A stretch of DNA of 64,000 bases from Sporosarcina sp. HYO08 (GCF_001563475.1 NZ_LPUT01000027.1:1-64000), one strand, 5' to 3'; counted from the first letter of the stretch, positions 30,614 to 40,140 are shown. Numbers and translations are program-made. The notes: generated from the sequence alone by a model not told the origin.

Positions 30614-32086
30614 ATGTTTTACAGGAAAACAAAGGATGGCGAGAACAGGACAACGAACCATTGGTTGAAACGGCCTGTTAAGCAAGTCTATAAAATAGTG
30701 ATTATTACAGCTTTGCTTGCTGGATTAAGTGTCAATGCTGGCTTTGCAACGGAAAAAATAAATTCTGATTTGCATACGATTTATCACATCTATTCAGAAG
30801 ATGAATATATCGGTGTTTTATCTGATGATCAGAAACTAGAGCAATTGAAAGAAAATACTATCGAAAACGCGGCCTCCGAATTTGAGAATCTCCCGCTTAC
30901 GATTGGAACGGATTTCTCGATCATTCCAGAACGAGTCTTTGCAGTTCAAAATGACGATGCGCCAGTACTAGAAAAAATTGAAAGTTTGTTTTCCATAGAA
31001 GCGGAAGCAATCGGTTTGACGATTGACGACGAGCTTGCACTTTACGTGAAAGACATGGAAGCATACGAACAGTTGGTGCGTTTGTTAAAACTTCAATCTG
31101 TGAGTGAAAAAGAGCTTACCGAATTCGAAGCCCGCCAAGCTACTACTACTGCTATTCCCCCATTGAAGGATAATGAAACACGCGTGATCGACATTCAGCT
31201 GAGTGGGAAGTTAGAAGCGGTAGAAGGACAAACTGTACCAGAAGAAGTCTATAATGCAGAACAAGCGCTAGAGCTCTTAAAAAAAGGGAAACAAGTAGAG
31301 AAGCCTTATACGATTAAAAAAGGCGATGTTTTTGAAAAAATTGCCGCAAAACATCATATGAAAGTCTCGGAGCTGCTTGAACTCAACCCAAATTATACAG
31401 TAGACACACTACTGCAAATTGGGAAAGAATTGACGGTTACGTATATGGAGCCATACGTGGAAGTAGATGTCTTATACGAATCTAAAAAGCTAGAAACGAT
31501 TCAGCACCAAACGATTACAGAAAAAGACAGCTCCCGCTTGAAAGGTGAGACGACGATTAAGCGGAGAGGTTCGGATGGAAAGAAGGCTGTGACGGAACGA
31601 ATTCGTAAACGAAATGGACAAGTCGTTGGCCATGCAGTTGAACAAGTAGAAACACTTGTGGCTGCCGTTGATGAAGTGAAAGTTGTCGGAACGAAAGTGA
31701 TCGCTTCACGCGGAACAGGGACTTTCAAATGGCCAGCAGTGGGCGGCTATATTTCCAGTCATATGGGAACGCGCTGGGGACGTATGCACCAAGGGATTGA
31801 TATCGCACGTCCATCTTCCTATAGTATTTTAGCATCTGATAATGGTGTCGTAACGACTGCGGGCGGGCATAGTACGTATGGCAATCGTATCGTCATTAAG
31901 CATAATAATGGGTATGAAACATTGTATGCTCATTTGTCATCAATTGATGTACGTGTTGGACAAACTGTCCAGCAAGGGCAAAAAATTGGTGTGATGGGCT
32001 CAACAGGTCGCTCGACAGGTGTTCATTTACATTTTGAAGTATTCAAAAATGGAGCGAATATTAATCCGATGAGTGTTTTAAATTAA
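30614..32086 (+). CDS. secreted M23 peptidoglycan endopeptidase with LysM and G5 domains
   Basis: A 490-residue exported protein. A signal or anchor helix lies at about 25-46 (VIITALLAGLSVNAGFA). An N-terminal region shared with Bacillales M23 proteins is followed by a LysM domain (about 233-277, YTIKKGDVFEKIA), a G5 domain (about 290-355) and a LytM-type M23 domain. That domain has zinc ligands in MHQGIDIA and HLHFEV. It probably cleaves peptide cross-links in the wall. ATG 30614 has AAGGAG eight bases upstream. It stands alone between two terminators directly upstream of walRK, which controls such hydrolases in Bacillus. Confidence 0.93.
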   Translation: MFYRKTKDGENRTTNHWLKRPVKQVYKIVIITALLAGLSVNAGFATEKINSDLHTIYHIYSEDEYIGVLSDDQKLEQLKENTIENAASEFENLPLTIGTDFSIIPERVFAVQNDDAPVLEKIESLFSIEAEAIGLTIDDELALYVKDMEAYEQLVRLLKLQSVSEKELTEFEARQATTTAIPPLKDNETRVIDIQLSGKLEAVEGQTVPEEVYNAEQALELLKKGKQVEKPYTIKKGDVFEKIAAKHHMKVSELLELNPNYTVDTLLQIGKELTVTYMEPYVEVDVLYESKKLETIQHQTITEKDSSRLKGETTIKRRGSDGKKAVTERIRKRNGQVVGHAVEQVETLVAAVDEVKVVGTKVIASRGTGTFKWPAVGGYISSHMGTRWGRMHQGIDIARPSSYSILASDNGVVTTAGGHSTYGNRIVIKHNNGYETLYAHLSSIDVRVGQTVQQGQKIGVMGSTGRSTGVHLHFEVFKNGANINPMSVLN

Positions 32087-32104
32087 GTTGAATGATGATA
32101 AGGA

Positions 32105-32152
32105 GGTGCCCGCTGCTCAACAATGACAGAGCAGCGGGTACCTGTTTTTTTC
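32105..32152 (+). terminator. M23 gene terminator
   Basis: A 14-bp stem (32105-32118 with 32129-32142, one G-T pair), loop of ten, then nine Ts. Confidence 0.93.
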
Positions 32153-32232
32153 GAATGAATCTAAGAGGGTTTAACGAAAAGAGGGAGTCTCCAACAGACG
32201 TTTACTAAATCATATTTAATCAACTCAATTTA

Positions 32233-32246
32233 ATTACCCGGGAAAT
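32233..32246. promoter_or_regulatory. candidate Noc-binding site (NBS)
   Basis: ATTACCCGGGAAAT matches the B. subtilis NBS consensus ATTTCCCGGGAAAT at 13 of 14 bases. It lies in the 338-base gap before walR. A weaker relative, AGTTCCCGGGAAGC, is inside the HtrA gene at 38487-38500. Confidence 0.55.
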
Positions 32247-32265
32247 AGTAAAAGGAGAAGATTGG

Positions 32266-32319
32266 ATGGGAGATTTTTCAATGGGGGCTATGCAACCTAT
32301 CGTTTACAATGTCGTATAA
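32266..32319 (+). CDS. possible 17-residue peptide upstream of walR
   Basis: ATG 32266 is preceded by AAAGGAG at ten bases and encodes MGDFSMGAMQPIVYNVV before TAA. I recognise no family. It lies between the M23 terminator and walR in a gap with no other gene. It could be a leader peptide, an uncharacterised microprotein, or chance. The rest of the gap (32320-32424) shows no convincing promoter hexamers. Confidence 0.3.
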   Translation: MGDFSMGAMQPIVYNVV

Positions 32320-32424
32320 GTGATGTACTGACTGATAAACTAGTACGTGCGATTTATTGTGAACAATGATAGAGTAAAGGGATAGTTGATACTTGCGCCT
32401 TAAGGGGCGGGAAAGGGTAGAAAC

Positions 32425-33132
32425 ATGCAAAACAAAACGATTTTAGTTGTTGATGATGAAAAGCCTATTGCTGATATACTTGAATTTAATTTGAAAAAAG
32501 AAGGATTTACTGTTTATTGTGCTTATGATGGAGATAGTGCATTGGAGAAAGTGGAAGAAGTAAAGCCGGATTTGATGCTCTTGGATATTATGCTTCCAAA
32601 GCGAGATGGCATGGAAGTATGTCGGGAAGTACGAAAAAAGTATGATTTTCCGATCATTATGTTGACGGCAAAAGACTCCGAAATTGATAAAGTGCTGGGC
32701 TTGGAGCTAGGTGCCGATGATTATGTCACCAAGCCATTTGGAACGCGGGAATTGATCGCCCGTGTGAAAGCCAACTTGCGTAGACATATGAAGGCTTCTG
32801 AAGAAGTGGAAGAAGAAACAAATGATATTACGGTTGGCAGTTTAACAATTCAGCCGGATGCTTATCTTGTTCAAAAACGTGACGAATCGATCGAGCTTAC
32901 GCATCGTGAGTTTGAACTGCTACATTATTTAGCAAAGCATATTGGTCAAGTCATGACGCGCGAGCATTTGCTGCAAACTGTATGGGGATATGATTATTTT
33001 GGGGATGTCCGCACAGTCGACGTGACGATTCGGCGCCTGCGTGAAAAGATTGAAGATACACCAAGCCATCCCGCGTGGATTGTCACAAGACGCGGCGTAG
33101 GATATTACTTGCGTGATCCGGAACAGGAGTAA
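32425..33132 (+). CDS. walR: response regulator WalR (YycF)
   Basis: A 235-residue OmpR-family regulator. The receiver domain (1-120) has acidic pocket DDE, phosphoacceptor Asp53 in LLDIMLP, and K102 in VTKPFG. The winged-helix domain (about 132-232) includes [24 protein letters not shown]. It is the essential regulator of cell-wall metabolism genes in Firmicutes. ATG 32425. It starts the walRKHIJ operon. Confidence 0.97.
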   Translation: MQNKTILVVDDEKPIADILEFNLKKEGFTVYCAYDGDSALEKVEEVKPDLMLLDIMLPKRDGMEVCREVRKKYDFPIIMLTAKDSEIDKVLGLELGADDYVTKPFGTRELIARVKANLRRHMKASEEVEEETNDITVGSLTIQPDAYLVQKRDESIELTHREFELLHYLAKHIGQVMTREHLLQTVWGYDYFGDVRTVDVTIRRLREKIEDTPSHPAWIVTRRGVGYYLRDPEQE

Positions 33133-33137
33133 AGTGT

Positions 33138-34961
33138 ATGCAGAAAGTGGGATTTTTTCGTTCAATCCATGTGAAATTTGTACTCATTTACGTGATGCTT
33201 ATTTTGATCGCCATGCAAATTATAGGTCTTTACTTTGCACGTGAACTCGAAGAAACATTAAAAGAAAACTTTACAACATCGATTGAAGACCGAATGAATC
33301 TCATTGAATTTAGTGTACGTGAAGAAATATTAAAAGAACGTTCCGAGGACGATCCGACGCTTGAACAAAGTCTTCGGATCGTCCTTTCGGGTTTCACGTC
33401 AGATGATATCAATGAAATTCGGGTCGTCAATCCAAAATATAGGATTTTAGCGACATCTGTTCTGGATAATCAGTCAATGGTTGGCCAACGTTCAATGGAT
33501 GATATTGTACGACGCTCTATTTCGTCTGAGGCACCGTATAACAATACGTACTTGGATCAAGCTTCTCAGGAACGAATTTTAGTCTATGCAGTCCCAGTCC
33601 TATATGGAGATGAAGTACTCGGTGCGCTACATGTGAAATCCAATATCGAAATCGTTTATAAGCAAATTGAGGAGATTAATCATATCTTGGCCGGTGGAAC
33701 CGCCGTCTCTTTAACAATTACAATTATTGTCGGTATTTTTATTGCCCAGACGATGACGAAACCCATTTCGGATATGAGACGGCAAGCACAAGCGATGGCG
33801 AAAGGGAACTTCTCTCGAAAAGTGCATGTGTACGGGGATGATGAATTAGGGCAGCTGGCGATTGCTTTTAATCATTTAACGAGCCAGTTAGAAGAATCAC
33901 ATTCGACAACTGAAAGTGAGCGGAGAAAACTTGCATCCATCTTGGCCAATATGACAGATGGTGTCATCGCCACAGACCGGAGAGGACGCGTCAGCCTCAT
34001 CAATGACTCTGCATTATCGATGTTGCGGACATCACGTGAACTCGTTTTAAATCGCCCCATTTCCAATGTCTTAGGGGTGGACCAAGTATATACATTTGAA
34101 GATCTTGCTGAAGTAAAAGATTCTATTGTGCTTGACTTTAGTACAGAGCAGCGTCCATACATTTTACGGGCAACGTTATCAGTGACACAAAGGGAAACCG
34201 GATTCGTCAATGGTCTTATCGTCGTGTTGCACGATAATACCGAGCAGGAAAAAATCGACATGGAACGAAGGGAATTTGTTTCAAATGTTTCACATGAGTT
34301 GCGCACGCCGTTAACGACAATGCGAAGCTATTTAGAGGCACTTGCGGAAGGAGCTTGGAAAAACGAAGAAATTGCACCTTCCTTTTTGCATGTGACGCAA
34401 ACTGAGACAGAGCGAATGATTCGGCTCGTCAACGATTTATTAAAGTTATCGCGTATGGATAGCCAAGATTACGATTTGAATAAGGAATGGGTAGAATTCT
34501 CCTATTTTTTCAATGCCATTATCGATCGATTTGAGTTTTCAAAATCCCAAAATGTTCATTTCCAACGGGTTTTTCCATCCGAAGATTTATTCGTTGAAAT
34601 TGACACTGATAAGATGACACAGGTCATCGACAATATTATTTCCAATGCGTTGAAGTATTCCCCAGACGGTGGGAATATTCGTTTTCGTATTAAACCGCTA
34701 AACGAGATGATTGAAGTGTCTATTTCAGATGATGGAATGGGGATTCCGAAAGAAAATGTGAAGCGCATTTTCGAACGTTTTTACCGAGCAGATCGTGCAA
34801 GATCTCGTGCATTGGGAGGAACAGGTCTGGGTCTTGCAATTTCCAAAGAAATGATTAAAGCACATGGCGGAGAAATTTGGGCGGAAAGTGAAGAGGGGAA
34901 AGGAACAACGATTTCCTTTACGCTGCCATTTGTGCAACAAGAGGAAGGTGAGTGGGATTGA
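33138..34961 (+). CDS. walK: sensor histidine kinase WalK (YycG)
   Basis: A 607-residue membrane kinase partner of WalR. Its layout is TM1 (about 12-32), extracellular sensor domain, TM2 (about 182-203), HAMP (about 204-256), cytoplasmic PAS (about 262-365), HisKA with phospho-His in SHELRTPLTT, and HATPase (NIISNALKYSPDGG, DDGMGIP, GGTGLGLAIS). It lies five bases after walR. The stop overlaps the walH start. Confidence 0.97.
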   Translation: MQKVGFFRSIHVKFVLIYVMLILIAMQIIGLYFARELEETLKENFTTSIEDRMNLIEFSVREEILKERSEDDPTLEQSLRIVLSGFTSDDINEIRVVNPKYRILATSVLDNQSMVGQRSMDDIVRRSISSEAPYNNTYLDQASQERILVYAVPVLYGDEVLGALHVKSNIEIVYKQIEEINHILAGGTAVSLTITIIVGIFIAQTMTKPISDMRRQAQAMAKGNFSRKVHVYGDDELGQLAIAFNHLTSQLEESHSTTESERRKLASILANMTDGVIATDRRGRVSLINDSALSMLRTSRELVLNRPISNVLGVDQVYTFEDLAEVKDSIVLDFSTEQRPYILRATLSVTQRETGFVNGLIVVLHDNTEQEKIDMERREFVSNVSHELRTPLTTMRSYLEALAEGAWKNEEIAPSFLHVTQTETERMIRLVNDLLKLSRMDSQDYDLNKEWVEFSYFFNAIIDRFEFSKSQNVHFQRVFPSEDLFVEIDTDKMTQVIDNIISNALKYSPDGGNIRFRIKPLNEMIEVSISDDGMGIPKENVKRIFERFYRADRARSRALGGTGLGLAISKEMIKAHGGEIWAESEEGKGTTISFTLPFVQQEEGEWD

Positions 34962-36277
34962 AATACATTGAGCCAGTAAAAAGCATTGTTTTAGTCTTAC
35001 TTGTCCTTTCTAGCATTATCTTTACTTTTTCGATTTGGACGTATACCCCGCGTATTGAACCGATTGAGCAATTGCAAACAGTCGATATTTCCATTGCGGA
35101 AAAGATGACAATTGAGGAAATTATCAAGCCCTATAAGATTGTCTTTCATGATGAAAATGAATTGAAAGGGTCTTTGCAAGCTGCTGACATCGACTACTTA
35201 GTCGACCGGATGAAAACGTGGGAAGTTACAAACTTAGTTCTTATCAACAGCAACTTTGAAGCGGAGGATTTAGAAATTCTCCTTCAACAACCATCGAATT
35301 TAGCGATCTACTTTCATAATGCTATTCCGCTGCCCGCTTATGATACCGTGTTGAATATTGAAGGCACGAATGTTGCGGAAGCGTCGTTTGATCAAATTAT
35401 TGTCAGTTGGCAATCTGGCTTCCCAGCAGATGTTTATTTCATTAACCGAGACAATAAACAGCTTTATAGTGGAAAGTTAAGAGCCGAAAGTAACGAAACC
35501 TTTCAGTCTTCTGTCATCGCATGGGGGCGTGAACTTGGGTCCTATCAAAGAGTTGTCGGTGAAGGTATTTCCTCCATCATGATACCTAAAGAGCCGATTA
35601 AAGCAATCCGCAATACGTATTATGTCGAGGAAATTAGTCTTAACCGTTTTCGTGATGCCTTATTTAGCGATCCGAATGTTGTTAGAAGAAGTCAAGTAGG
35701 ACAGAATGAGGAATTTACTGATGACCGTGCCCTAATGAGTATTAATCGGGATAAAAGAACGTTAAATTATGTCATCCCAGCTGCAGAAAGTAGGGAACCC
35801 GCCATTCCATCAGAGTTATTACTAAACACCATTGATTATGTAAATGAGCATGGCGGCTGGACGGATGAATATCGCTTTACGTATATGAATCCATTGTCCC
35901 GCTACGTTAAATTCCAGTTATTCGTGCATGGATTGCCGGTTTTTGGGGAATCTCCAGGCTCTACTGAAATTATTCATATTTGGGGGGAAGATCGTATTTT
36001 TCGCTATATGCGTCCTTACTTCACGCTTGACAGACTTCGGTCCGACGAATCCGAGGTGAAGATGCTGCCATCGGGTTCAGATGTCATAGAACAGTTAAGG
36101 GCATCCACGAAAATCGATTTTGATCTAATTGAAGAAATTATACCGGGCTACTATATAAAACAAGATGCAGAACGTCAATTTTTGACAATGGAGCCTTCCT
36201 GGTTTTACTTGATCGAAGATAGTTGGACCCGATTTTCACCGGAACAGCTTGGAGGTGGACAAGTTGGACTGGAATAA
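34958..36277 (+). CDS. walH: WalK regulatory protein WalH (YycH)
   Basis: A 439-residue single-pass membrane protein (helix about 8-30, SIVLVLLVLSSIIFTFSIW) with a large extracellular domain. WalH and WalI bind WalK and repress it in B. subtilis but activate it in S. aureus. The start is TTG 34958, in a TTGA overlap with the walK stop and behind GGAAGGTGAG. A GTG two codons earlier is possible. Sequence conservation of this family is low, so the call rests partly on context. Confidence 0.92.
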   Translation: MKYIEPVKSIVLVLLVLSSIIFTFSIWTYTPRIEPIEQLQTVDISIAEKMTIEEIIKPYKIVFHDENELKGSLQAADIDYLVDRMKTWEVTNLVLINSNFEAEDLEILLQQPSNLAIYFHNAIPLPAYDTVLNIEGTNVAEASFDQIIVSWQSGFPADVYFINRDNKQLYSGKLRAESNETFQSSVIAWGRELGSYQRVVGEGISSIMIPKEPIKAIRNTYYVEEISLNRFRDALFSDPNVVRRSQVGQNEEFTDDRALMSINRDKRTLNYVIPAAESREPAIPSELLLNTIDYVNEHGGWTDEYRFTYMNPLSRYVKFQLFVHGLPVFGESPGSTEIIHIWGEDRIFRYMRPYFTLDRLRSDESEVKMLPSGSDVIEQLRASTKIDFDLIEEIIPGYYIKQDAERQFLTMEPSWFYLIEDSWTRFSPEQLGGGQVGLE

Positions 36278-37079
36278 AACGAAAACCATTTTTATTGTTA
36301 TCTTTTCCATCTTGAACGTTTTTCTCTATTCACTCTATTTAAATCAACGAACAGAGGCACAAAATGTCCAGGTTGCAGGGAAATTATCGATTGAAGAATC
36401 GCTAGGGATGGACAATATTACGTATGACACATTGCCATCCTATAAAAATGAATCTGCCTATGTTTCGGGGAAAAAAGTTGTTTTTAAACAAGAAGATGTG
36501 AATCGTTTGCCACACCAGGTTGTGACCATCATCGATGATACGAAACTAACATCGGAGATGAAAGAACCGCTTTCGATACGAAATGGTAAAGGAACGTATC
36601 AATTCACAGAGTTTCTCACGAATTACGTTTGGCACGGCACCGAATATGTATTGTGGGAAGTTGACGAAGAAGCAAGAAAAGCAACGTTCTTCCAGCATGT
36701 AAACGGTGAACCACTCTATTTTAGCCCGAATGCGATGCTTGTGGCGCATTGGGATGAAGAGAATCTTTTAACGCATTATGAACAGCGCATGTTTAAGGAT
36801 TTTGTCAGTTTTAATCGGAAGAAAGTATTGTTGTCTCCACTGGAGGCAATTGGATCCCTTGCTTCGCGCGGTTATTTAAAACAAGATTCTAAAGTGACAA
36901 ATGTTGAGCTAGGCTATTCAACACTTGTGCAGCTATTGACGGAAACACAAGTATTTGCTCCAACCTGGCATGTTCGTGTAAAATCGAAGGACGGGGAATT
37001 AGAAGACTACTTCATCAATGCCATTGAAGGTAAAGTGACAGAATTTCAAGTGGAATTATTGGAAGATGCAAGTGGATAA
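36264..37079 (+). CDS. walI: WalK regulatory protein WalI (YycI)
   Basis: A 271-residue protein with one N-terminal membrane helix (IFIVIFSILNVFLYSLYL, about 8-25) and an extracellular YycI domain. TTG 36264 (MDWNKTKTIF) has GGAGGTGG just upstream and matches the family N-terminus. It overlaps the end of walH by 14 bases. Confidence 0.92.
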   Translation: MDWNKTKTIFIVIFSILNVFLYSLYLNQRTEAQNVQVAGKLSIEESLGMDNITYDTLPSYKNESAYVSGKKVVFKQEDVNRLPHQVVTIIDDTKLTSEMKEPLSIRNGKGTYQFTEFLTNYVWHGTEYVLWEVDEEARKATFFQHVNGEPLYFSPNAMLVAHWDEENLLTHYEQRMFKDFVSFNRKKVLLSPLEAIGSLASRGYLKQDSKVTNVELGYSTLVQLLTETQVFAPTWHVRVKSKDGELEDYFINAIEGKVTEFQVELLEDASG

Positions 37080-37091
37080 GGAGTTTTTACA

Positions 37092-37880
37092 ATGCGTTTT
37101 AGTGTACTTGCAAGCGGCAGTACCGGCAATGCAATTTTCATAGAAAATGACGAGCATCGATTTCTTGTCGATGCTGGCTTTAGTGGAAAGAAAATGGAAG
37201 CCCTTCTATCAGGCATTGATCGTTCTTTAGCGCAGATAGATGGTATATTCGTCACACATGAACATAGCGACCATATTAAAGGGATCGGTGTCATTGCGCG
37301 AAAACATGGCATTCCCATTTATGCGAACGAGAAAACATGGCGGGCGATGGATGGCCTTGTTGGCAATATCCCGCTCGACCAGCAATTCCAATTTGATATG
37401 GAAACGGTCAAATCATTCGGCTCTATCGATATCCAATCATTTGCGGTTTCGCATGACGCGGCTGATCCAATGTTTTATATCTTTCATGAAAATGAGAGAA
37501 AGCTTGTCGTCATCACAGACACAGGATATGTTAGTGATCGGATGAAAGGGTTCATTCGCGGGGCGGATGCCTTTGTCTTTGAAAGTAATCATGATGTAGG
37601 GATGCTGCAAATGGGACGTTATCCGTGGTCTATCAAACGTCGTATATTAAGCGATGTCGGCCACGTGTCTAATGAAGATGCTGCCATAGCGATGAGTGAA
37701 GTCGTGGAAGAAAAAGAAACACGTATTTATCTTTCTCACTTAAGTAAGGATAATAATATGAAAGACTTGGCGCGGATGAGTGTTTCTCAGACACTGGAAA
37801 CTTGCGGCATTAGGCCTGGCGAATTTGTCCATTTATTTGATACAGATGCAGAAAAGCCGACTGAGCTTGTGGAAGTTTAA
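37092..37880 (+). CDS. walJ: metallo-beta-lactamase fold hydrolase WalJ (YycJ)
   Basis: A 262-residue cytosolic MBL-fold protein with metal motif THEHSDH (about 55-61), then [20 protein letters not shown] and LSHLS. It resembles RNase Z-like nucleases; YycJ has been reported as a 5' exonuclease acting in repair. ATG 37092 follows AAGGAG. It is the last gene of the wal operon, ended by a terminator. Confidence 0.95.
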   Translation: MRFSVLASGSTGNAIFIENDEHRFLVDAGFSGKKMEALLSGIDRSLAQIDGIFVTHEHSDHIKGIGVIARKHGIPIYANEKTWRAMDGLVGNIPLDQQFQFDMETVKSFGSIDIQSFAVSHDAADPMFYIFHENERKLVVITDTGYVSDRMKGFIRGADAFVFESNHDVGMLQMGRYPWSIKRRILSDVGHVSNEDAAIAMSEVVEEKETRIYLSHLSKDNNMKDLARMSVSQTLETCGIRPGEFVHLFDTDAEKPTELVEV

Positions 37881-37881
37881 G

Positions 37882-37907
37882 AAACCTCACCATGTGTGAG
37901 GTTTTTT
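37882..37907 (+). terminator. wal operon terminator
   Basis: AAACCTCAC (37882-37890), five-base loop, GTGAGGTTT (37896-37904), then Ts. Confidence 0.9.
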
Positions 37908-37992
37908 CTTTTGCATCGGATCTGGTTAAAACGTTAAAGTAGAGATGTAACGGGTAAAGTGAATAATAACGTATGAAGAGAGGATGAGGTCT

Positions 37993-39249
37993 ATGGACGA
38001 GAATAATCAAAACAATCTTAATCAACGTCCCACACCATCTGTCGAGGAATCGAGCCAGCCACTAGAAAGACGTGTGGATCCATCGAAACCGCCGACACCC
38101 AAACGAAGGGGCGGCTTTTTACCAAGTTTGGCAGGTGCGGTCGTTGGTGGTCTAATTGTTTGGCTACTTATGTCATCTATTAACGGCAATCCAACGACTG
38201 TACAAACGACTGATTCAAACAAAAAGCCGATCGGGACAGAAAGAGTAGCGCTAGATATTCAGACAGATATTACCGATGTCGTTGGAAAAGTGACTGACAC
38301 GGTTGTCGGTATTACCAATTTACAAACCGTACGTGATTTTTGGTCGACAACCGGTACGACACAGGAAACGGGCGTTGGATCAGGTGTCATTTATAAAAAA
38401 CAAAATGGCAAAGCCTATATCGTTACGAATCATCACGTCGTTGAAGGTGCGCAAGAACTTGAAATTACATTTGACGATGGTACAAAAGTTCCCGGGAAGC
38501 TTGTCGGAAGTGACATATGGACAGATCTGGCTGTCGTTGAAATTGACGATAAGCATGTGAAAACCGTCATCGAATTTGGCGATTCCGATGCATTAAAACG
38601 TGGTGAAACTGTCATTGCCATCGGAAATCCACTTGGTCTCGGATTTGCAGGCTCCGTCACGGTTGGCGTATTATCCGGTAAAGATCGAACTATTCCAATC
38701 GATTTTGATAACAATGGGACCATCGACTGGCAAGCAGATGCTTTGCAAACAGATGCCGCCATTAATCCTGGAAACTCAGGAGGAGCGCTCATTAACATGG
38801 GCGGCCAGCTCATCGGTATTAACTCCATGAAAATCTCACAAGCGGCCGTAGAAGGAATAGGCCTTGCGATTCCGATCAATGTCGCGATTCCAATTATTGA
38901 GCATCTTGAGACAACCGGTGAAGTCCTTCGTCCAACGATGGGCGTCACACTTATGGATTTACGGAGTGTACCAGAGCAACAACAACGTACAGTTCTCAAC
39001 TTGCCGGAAAATGTGAAAGATGGCGTTGTCGTGACGGAAGTGATACGAAATACTCCTGCACAAGCAGCCGGCGTTCAACAATATGATGTAATTGCGGAAA
39101 TGGATGGTGTAAAAATCACTGACATGGTAGAACTACGCAAACATCTGTATACATCAAAGAATGTAGGAGATACGATGCAGATGAAAGTGTATCGGGACGG
39201 AAAACTCGTGGAAATAGAAATGGTGTTAAAGGATGGTCATTCTTTTTAA
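37993..39249 (+). CDS. HtrA-family membrane-anchored serine protease
   Basis: A 418-residue DegP/HtrA-like protease, orthologous by position to B. subtilis yyxA (htrC). A proline-rich cytoplasmic N-terminus is followed by one membrane helix (about 46-64), then a trypsin-like domain with catalytic His in VTNHHVVEGA, Asp in WTDLAVVEI and Ser in NPGNSGGAL, and a C-terminal PDZ domain (GVVVTEVIRNTPAQAAGVQ). It acts in surface protein quality control. ATG 37993 is preferred; the ATG at 37984 is too close to GAGAGG. Confidence 0.95.
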   Translation: MDENNQNNLNQRPTPSVEESSQPLERRVDPSKPPTPKRRGGFLPSLAGAVVGGLIVWLLMSSINGNPTTVQTTDSNKKPIGTERVALDIQTDITDVVGKVTDTVVGITNLQTVRDFWSTTGTTQETGVGSGVIYKKQNGKAYIVTNHHVVEGAQELEITFDDGTKVPGKLVGSDIWTDLAVVEIDDKHVKTVIEFGDSDALKRGETVIAIGNPLGLGFAGSVTVGVLSGKDRTIPIDFDNNGTIDWQADALQTDAAINPGNSGGALINMGGQLIGINSMKISQAAVEGIGLAIPINVAIPIIEHLETTGEVLRPTMGVTLMDLRSVPEQQQRTVLNLPENVKDGVVVTEVIRNTPAQAAGVQQYDVIAEMDGVKITDMVELRKHLYTSKNVGDTMQMKVYRDGKLVEIEMVLKDGHSF

Positions 39250-39288
39250 TCGAGGAAAATGACAAAGAGATTACAAATCTTATCCACA

Positions 39289-39332
39289 GACAGGCAGAAT
39301 GGCAAATCAACAGCTATTCTGCCTGTCTTTTT
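39289..39332 (+). terminator. terminator of the HtrA-like protease gene
   Basis: A 12-bp perfect stem GACAGGCAGAAT (39289-39300) with ATTCTGCCTGTC (39316-39327), followed by five Ts. Confidence 0.9.
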
Positions 39333-39416
39333 AAGGAATAAAATTAATTTGTGGATAAATTTCTGAAAATGTGAATAACTATGTGAACAATAAAATTAAG
39401 GAAAGTTGGAAGAAGA

Positions 39417-39581
39417 GTGAAAATTTACAGTTGTGAAACCCATATAGATCAAGCTTTAGAAGAGTTTATAGAAAAAGAAGAGAAATTTCCGATGCTAAAA
39501 CTAATACCACAGGATGAAAAGTTATCCACAATTTGTGCACAGTGTAAAACACCTGCGATATATATTGTAGCGAACGAGTAA
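39417..39581 (+). CDS. CxxH/CxxC family mini-protein
   Basis: A 54-residue protein, MKIYSCETHIDQALEEF onward, with Cys-Glu-Thr-His near residue 6 and Cys-Ala-Gln-Cys near residue 40. This is the CxxH...CxxC pattern of a small Bacillales family found next to rlmH (TIGR04129-type). A single zinc site is likely; function is unknown. The start is GTG 39417 with GGAAG upstream. A perfect DnaA box lies inside the coding sequence at 39522. Confidence 0.82.
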   Translation: MKIYSCETHIDQALEEFIEKEEKFPMLKLIPQDEKLSTICAQCKTPAIYIVANE

Positions 39582-39660
39582 TCTGCTACAATATGTAGAT
39601 AAGACTTGTGGATATGTGCATAAGTTCTGTTAATAACATTTTAAAAAAGGTGGACAACTT

Positions 39661-40140
39661 GTGAATATTACAATTGTAACAGTAGGCAAATTAAAAGAGA
39701 AGTATTTAAAAATGGGGATGGATGAATTCGCGAAACGGCTTAATCCCTATGCAAAACTATCATTCGTTGAAGTCGCAGACGAAAAAGCACCTGAAACATT
39801 AAGCGATGCTGAAATGGAAAATGTAAAGAAGAAAGAAGCTGATCGTATATTAGCGAAGATCGGGGCGGACGCATACGTCATCGCCCTTGCGATTGAAGGG
39901 AAAATGAAAACATCGGAGGAATTAGCCGAGAGTTTAGGGTCCTTAATGACCTACGGCCGCAGCAAAGTCGTGTTTGTCATCGGCGGATCACTAGGACTGC
40001 ATGATGATGTGTTAAAGCGAGCGGATGAGTTATTGTCATTTTCTAAAATGACTTTTCCGCATCAAATGATGAAGCTGATCTTGCTCGAGCAGGTGTATCG
40101 GGGTTTTCGAATTATGCGGGGTGAACCGTATCATAAGTAA
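39661..40140 (+). CDS. rlmH: 23S rRNA (pseudouridine-1915-N3)-methyltransferase RlmH
   Basis: A 159-residue SPOUT methyltransferase with [24 protein letters not shown] as the knotted SAM site and the C-terminus [17 protein letters not shown]. It methylates pseudouridine 1915 in helix 69. The start is GTG 39661 behind AAGGTGG. It marks the end of the conserved origin-proximal block. Confidence 0.97.
   Translation: MNITIVTVGKLKEKYLKMGMDEFAKRLNPYAKLSFVEVADEKAPETLSDAEMENVKKKEADRILAKIGADAYVIALAIEGKMKTSEELAESLGSLMTYGRSKVVFVIGGSLGLHDDVLKRADELLSFSKMTFPHQMMKLILLEQVYRGFRIMRGEPYHK

Larger units (their letters stand above)
39280..39623. promoter_or_regulatory. DnaA-box cluster upstream of rlmH
   Basis: Five sites fit TTATNCACA on either strand: 39280 (TTATCCACA), 39350 (TGTGGATAA), 39370 (TGTGAATAA), 39522 (TTATCCACA) and 39615 (TGTGCATAA). 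A weaker TGTGGATAT lies at 39607. This is far denser than expected by chance outside oriC and spans the htrA terminator and a small gene. As I recall, the yydA (rlmH) locus of B. subtilis carries a DnaA-box cluster that titrates DnaA. Confidence 0.75.

Noticed and set aside
32353..32364. ATTGTGAACAAT palindrome upstream of walR, considered as a Rex site
   Set aside because: Rex sites need TTGTGAA-N4-TTCACAA; this has a two-base centre and the wrong half-sites.
38487..38500. Second Noc-binding site inside the HtrA gene
   Set aside because: Only the TTCCCGGGAA core matches; three outer positions differ and it lies in constrained coding sequence, so I do not list it as a feature.
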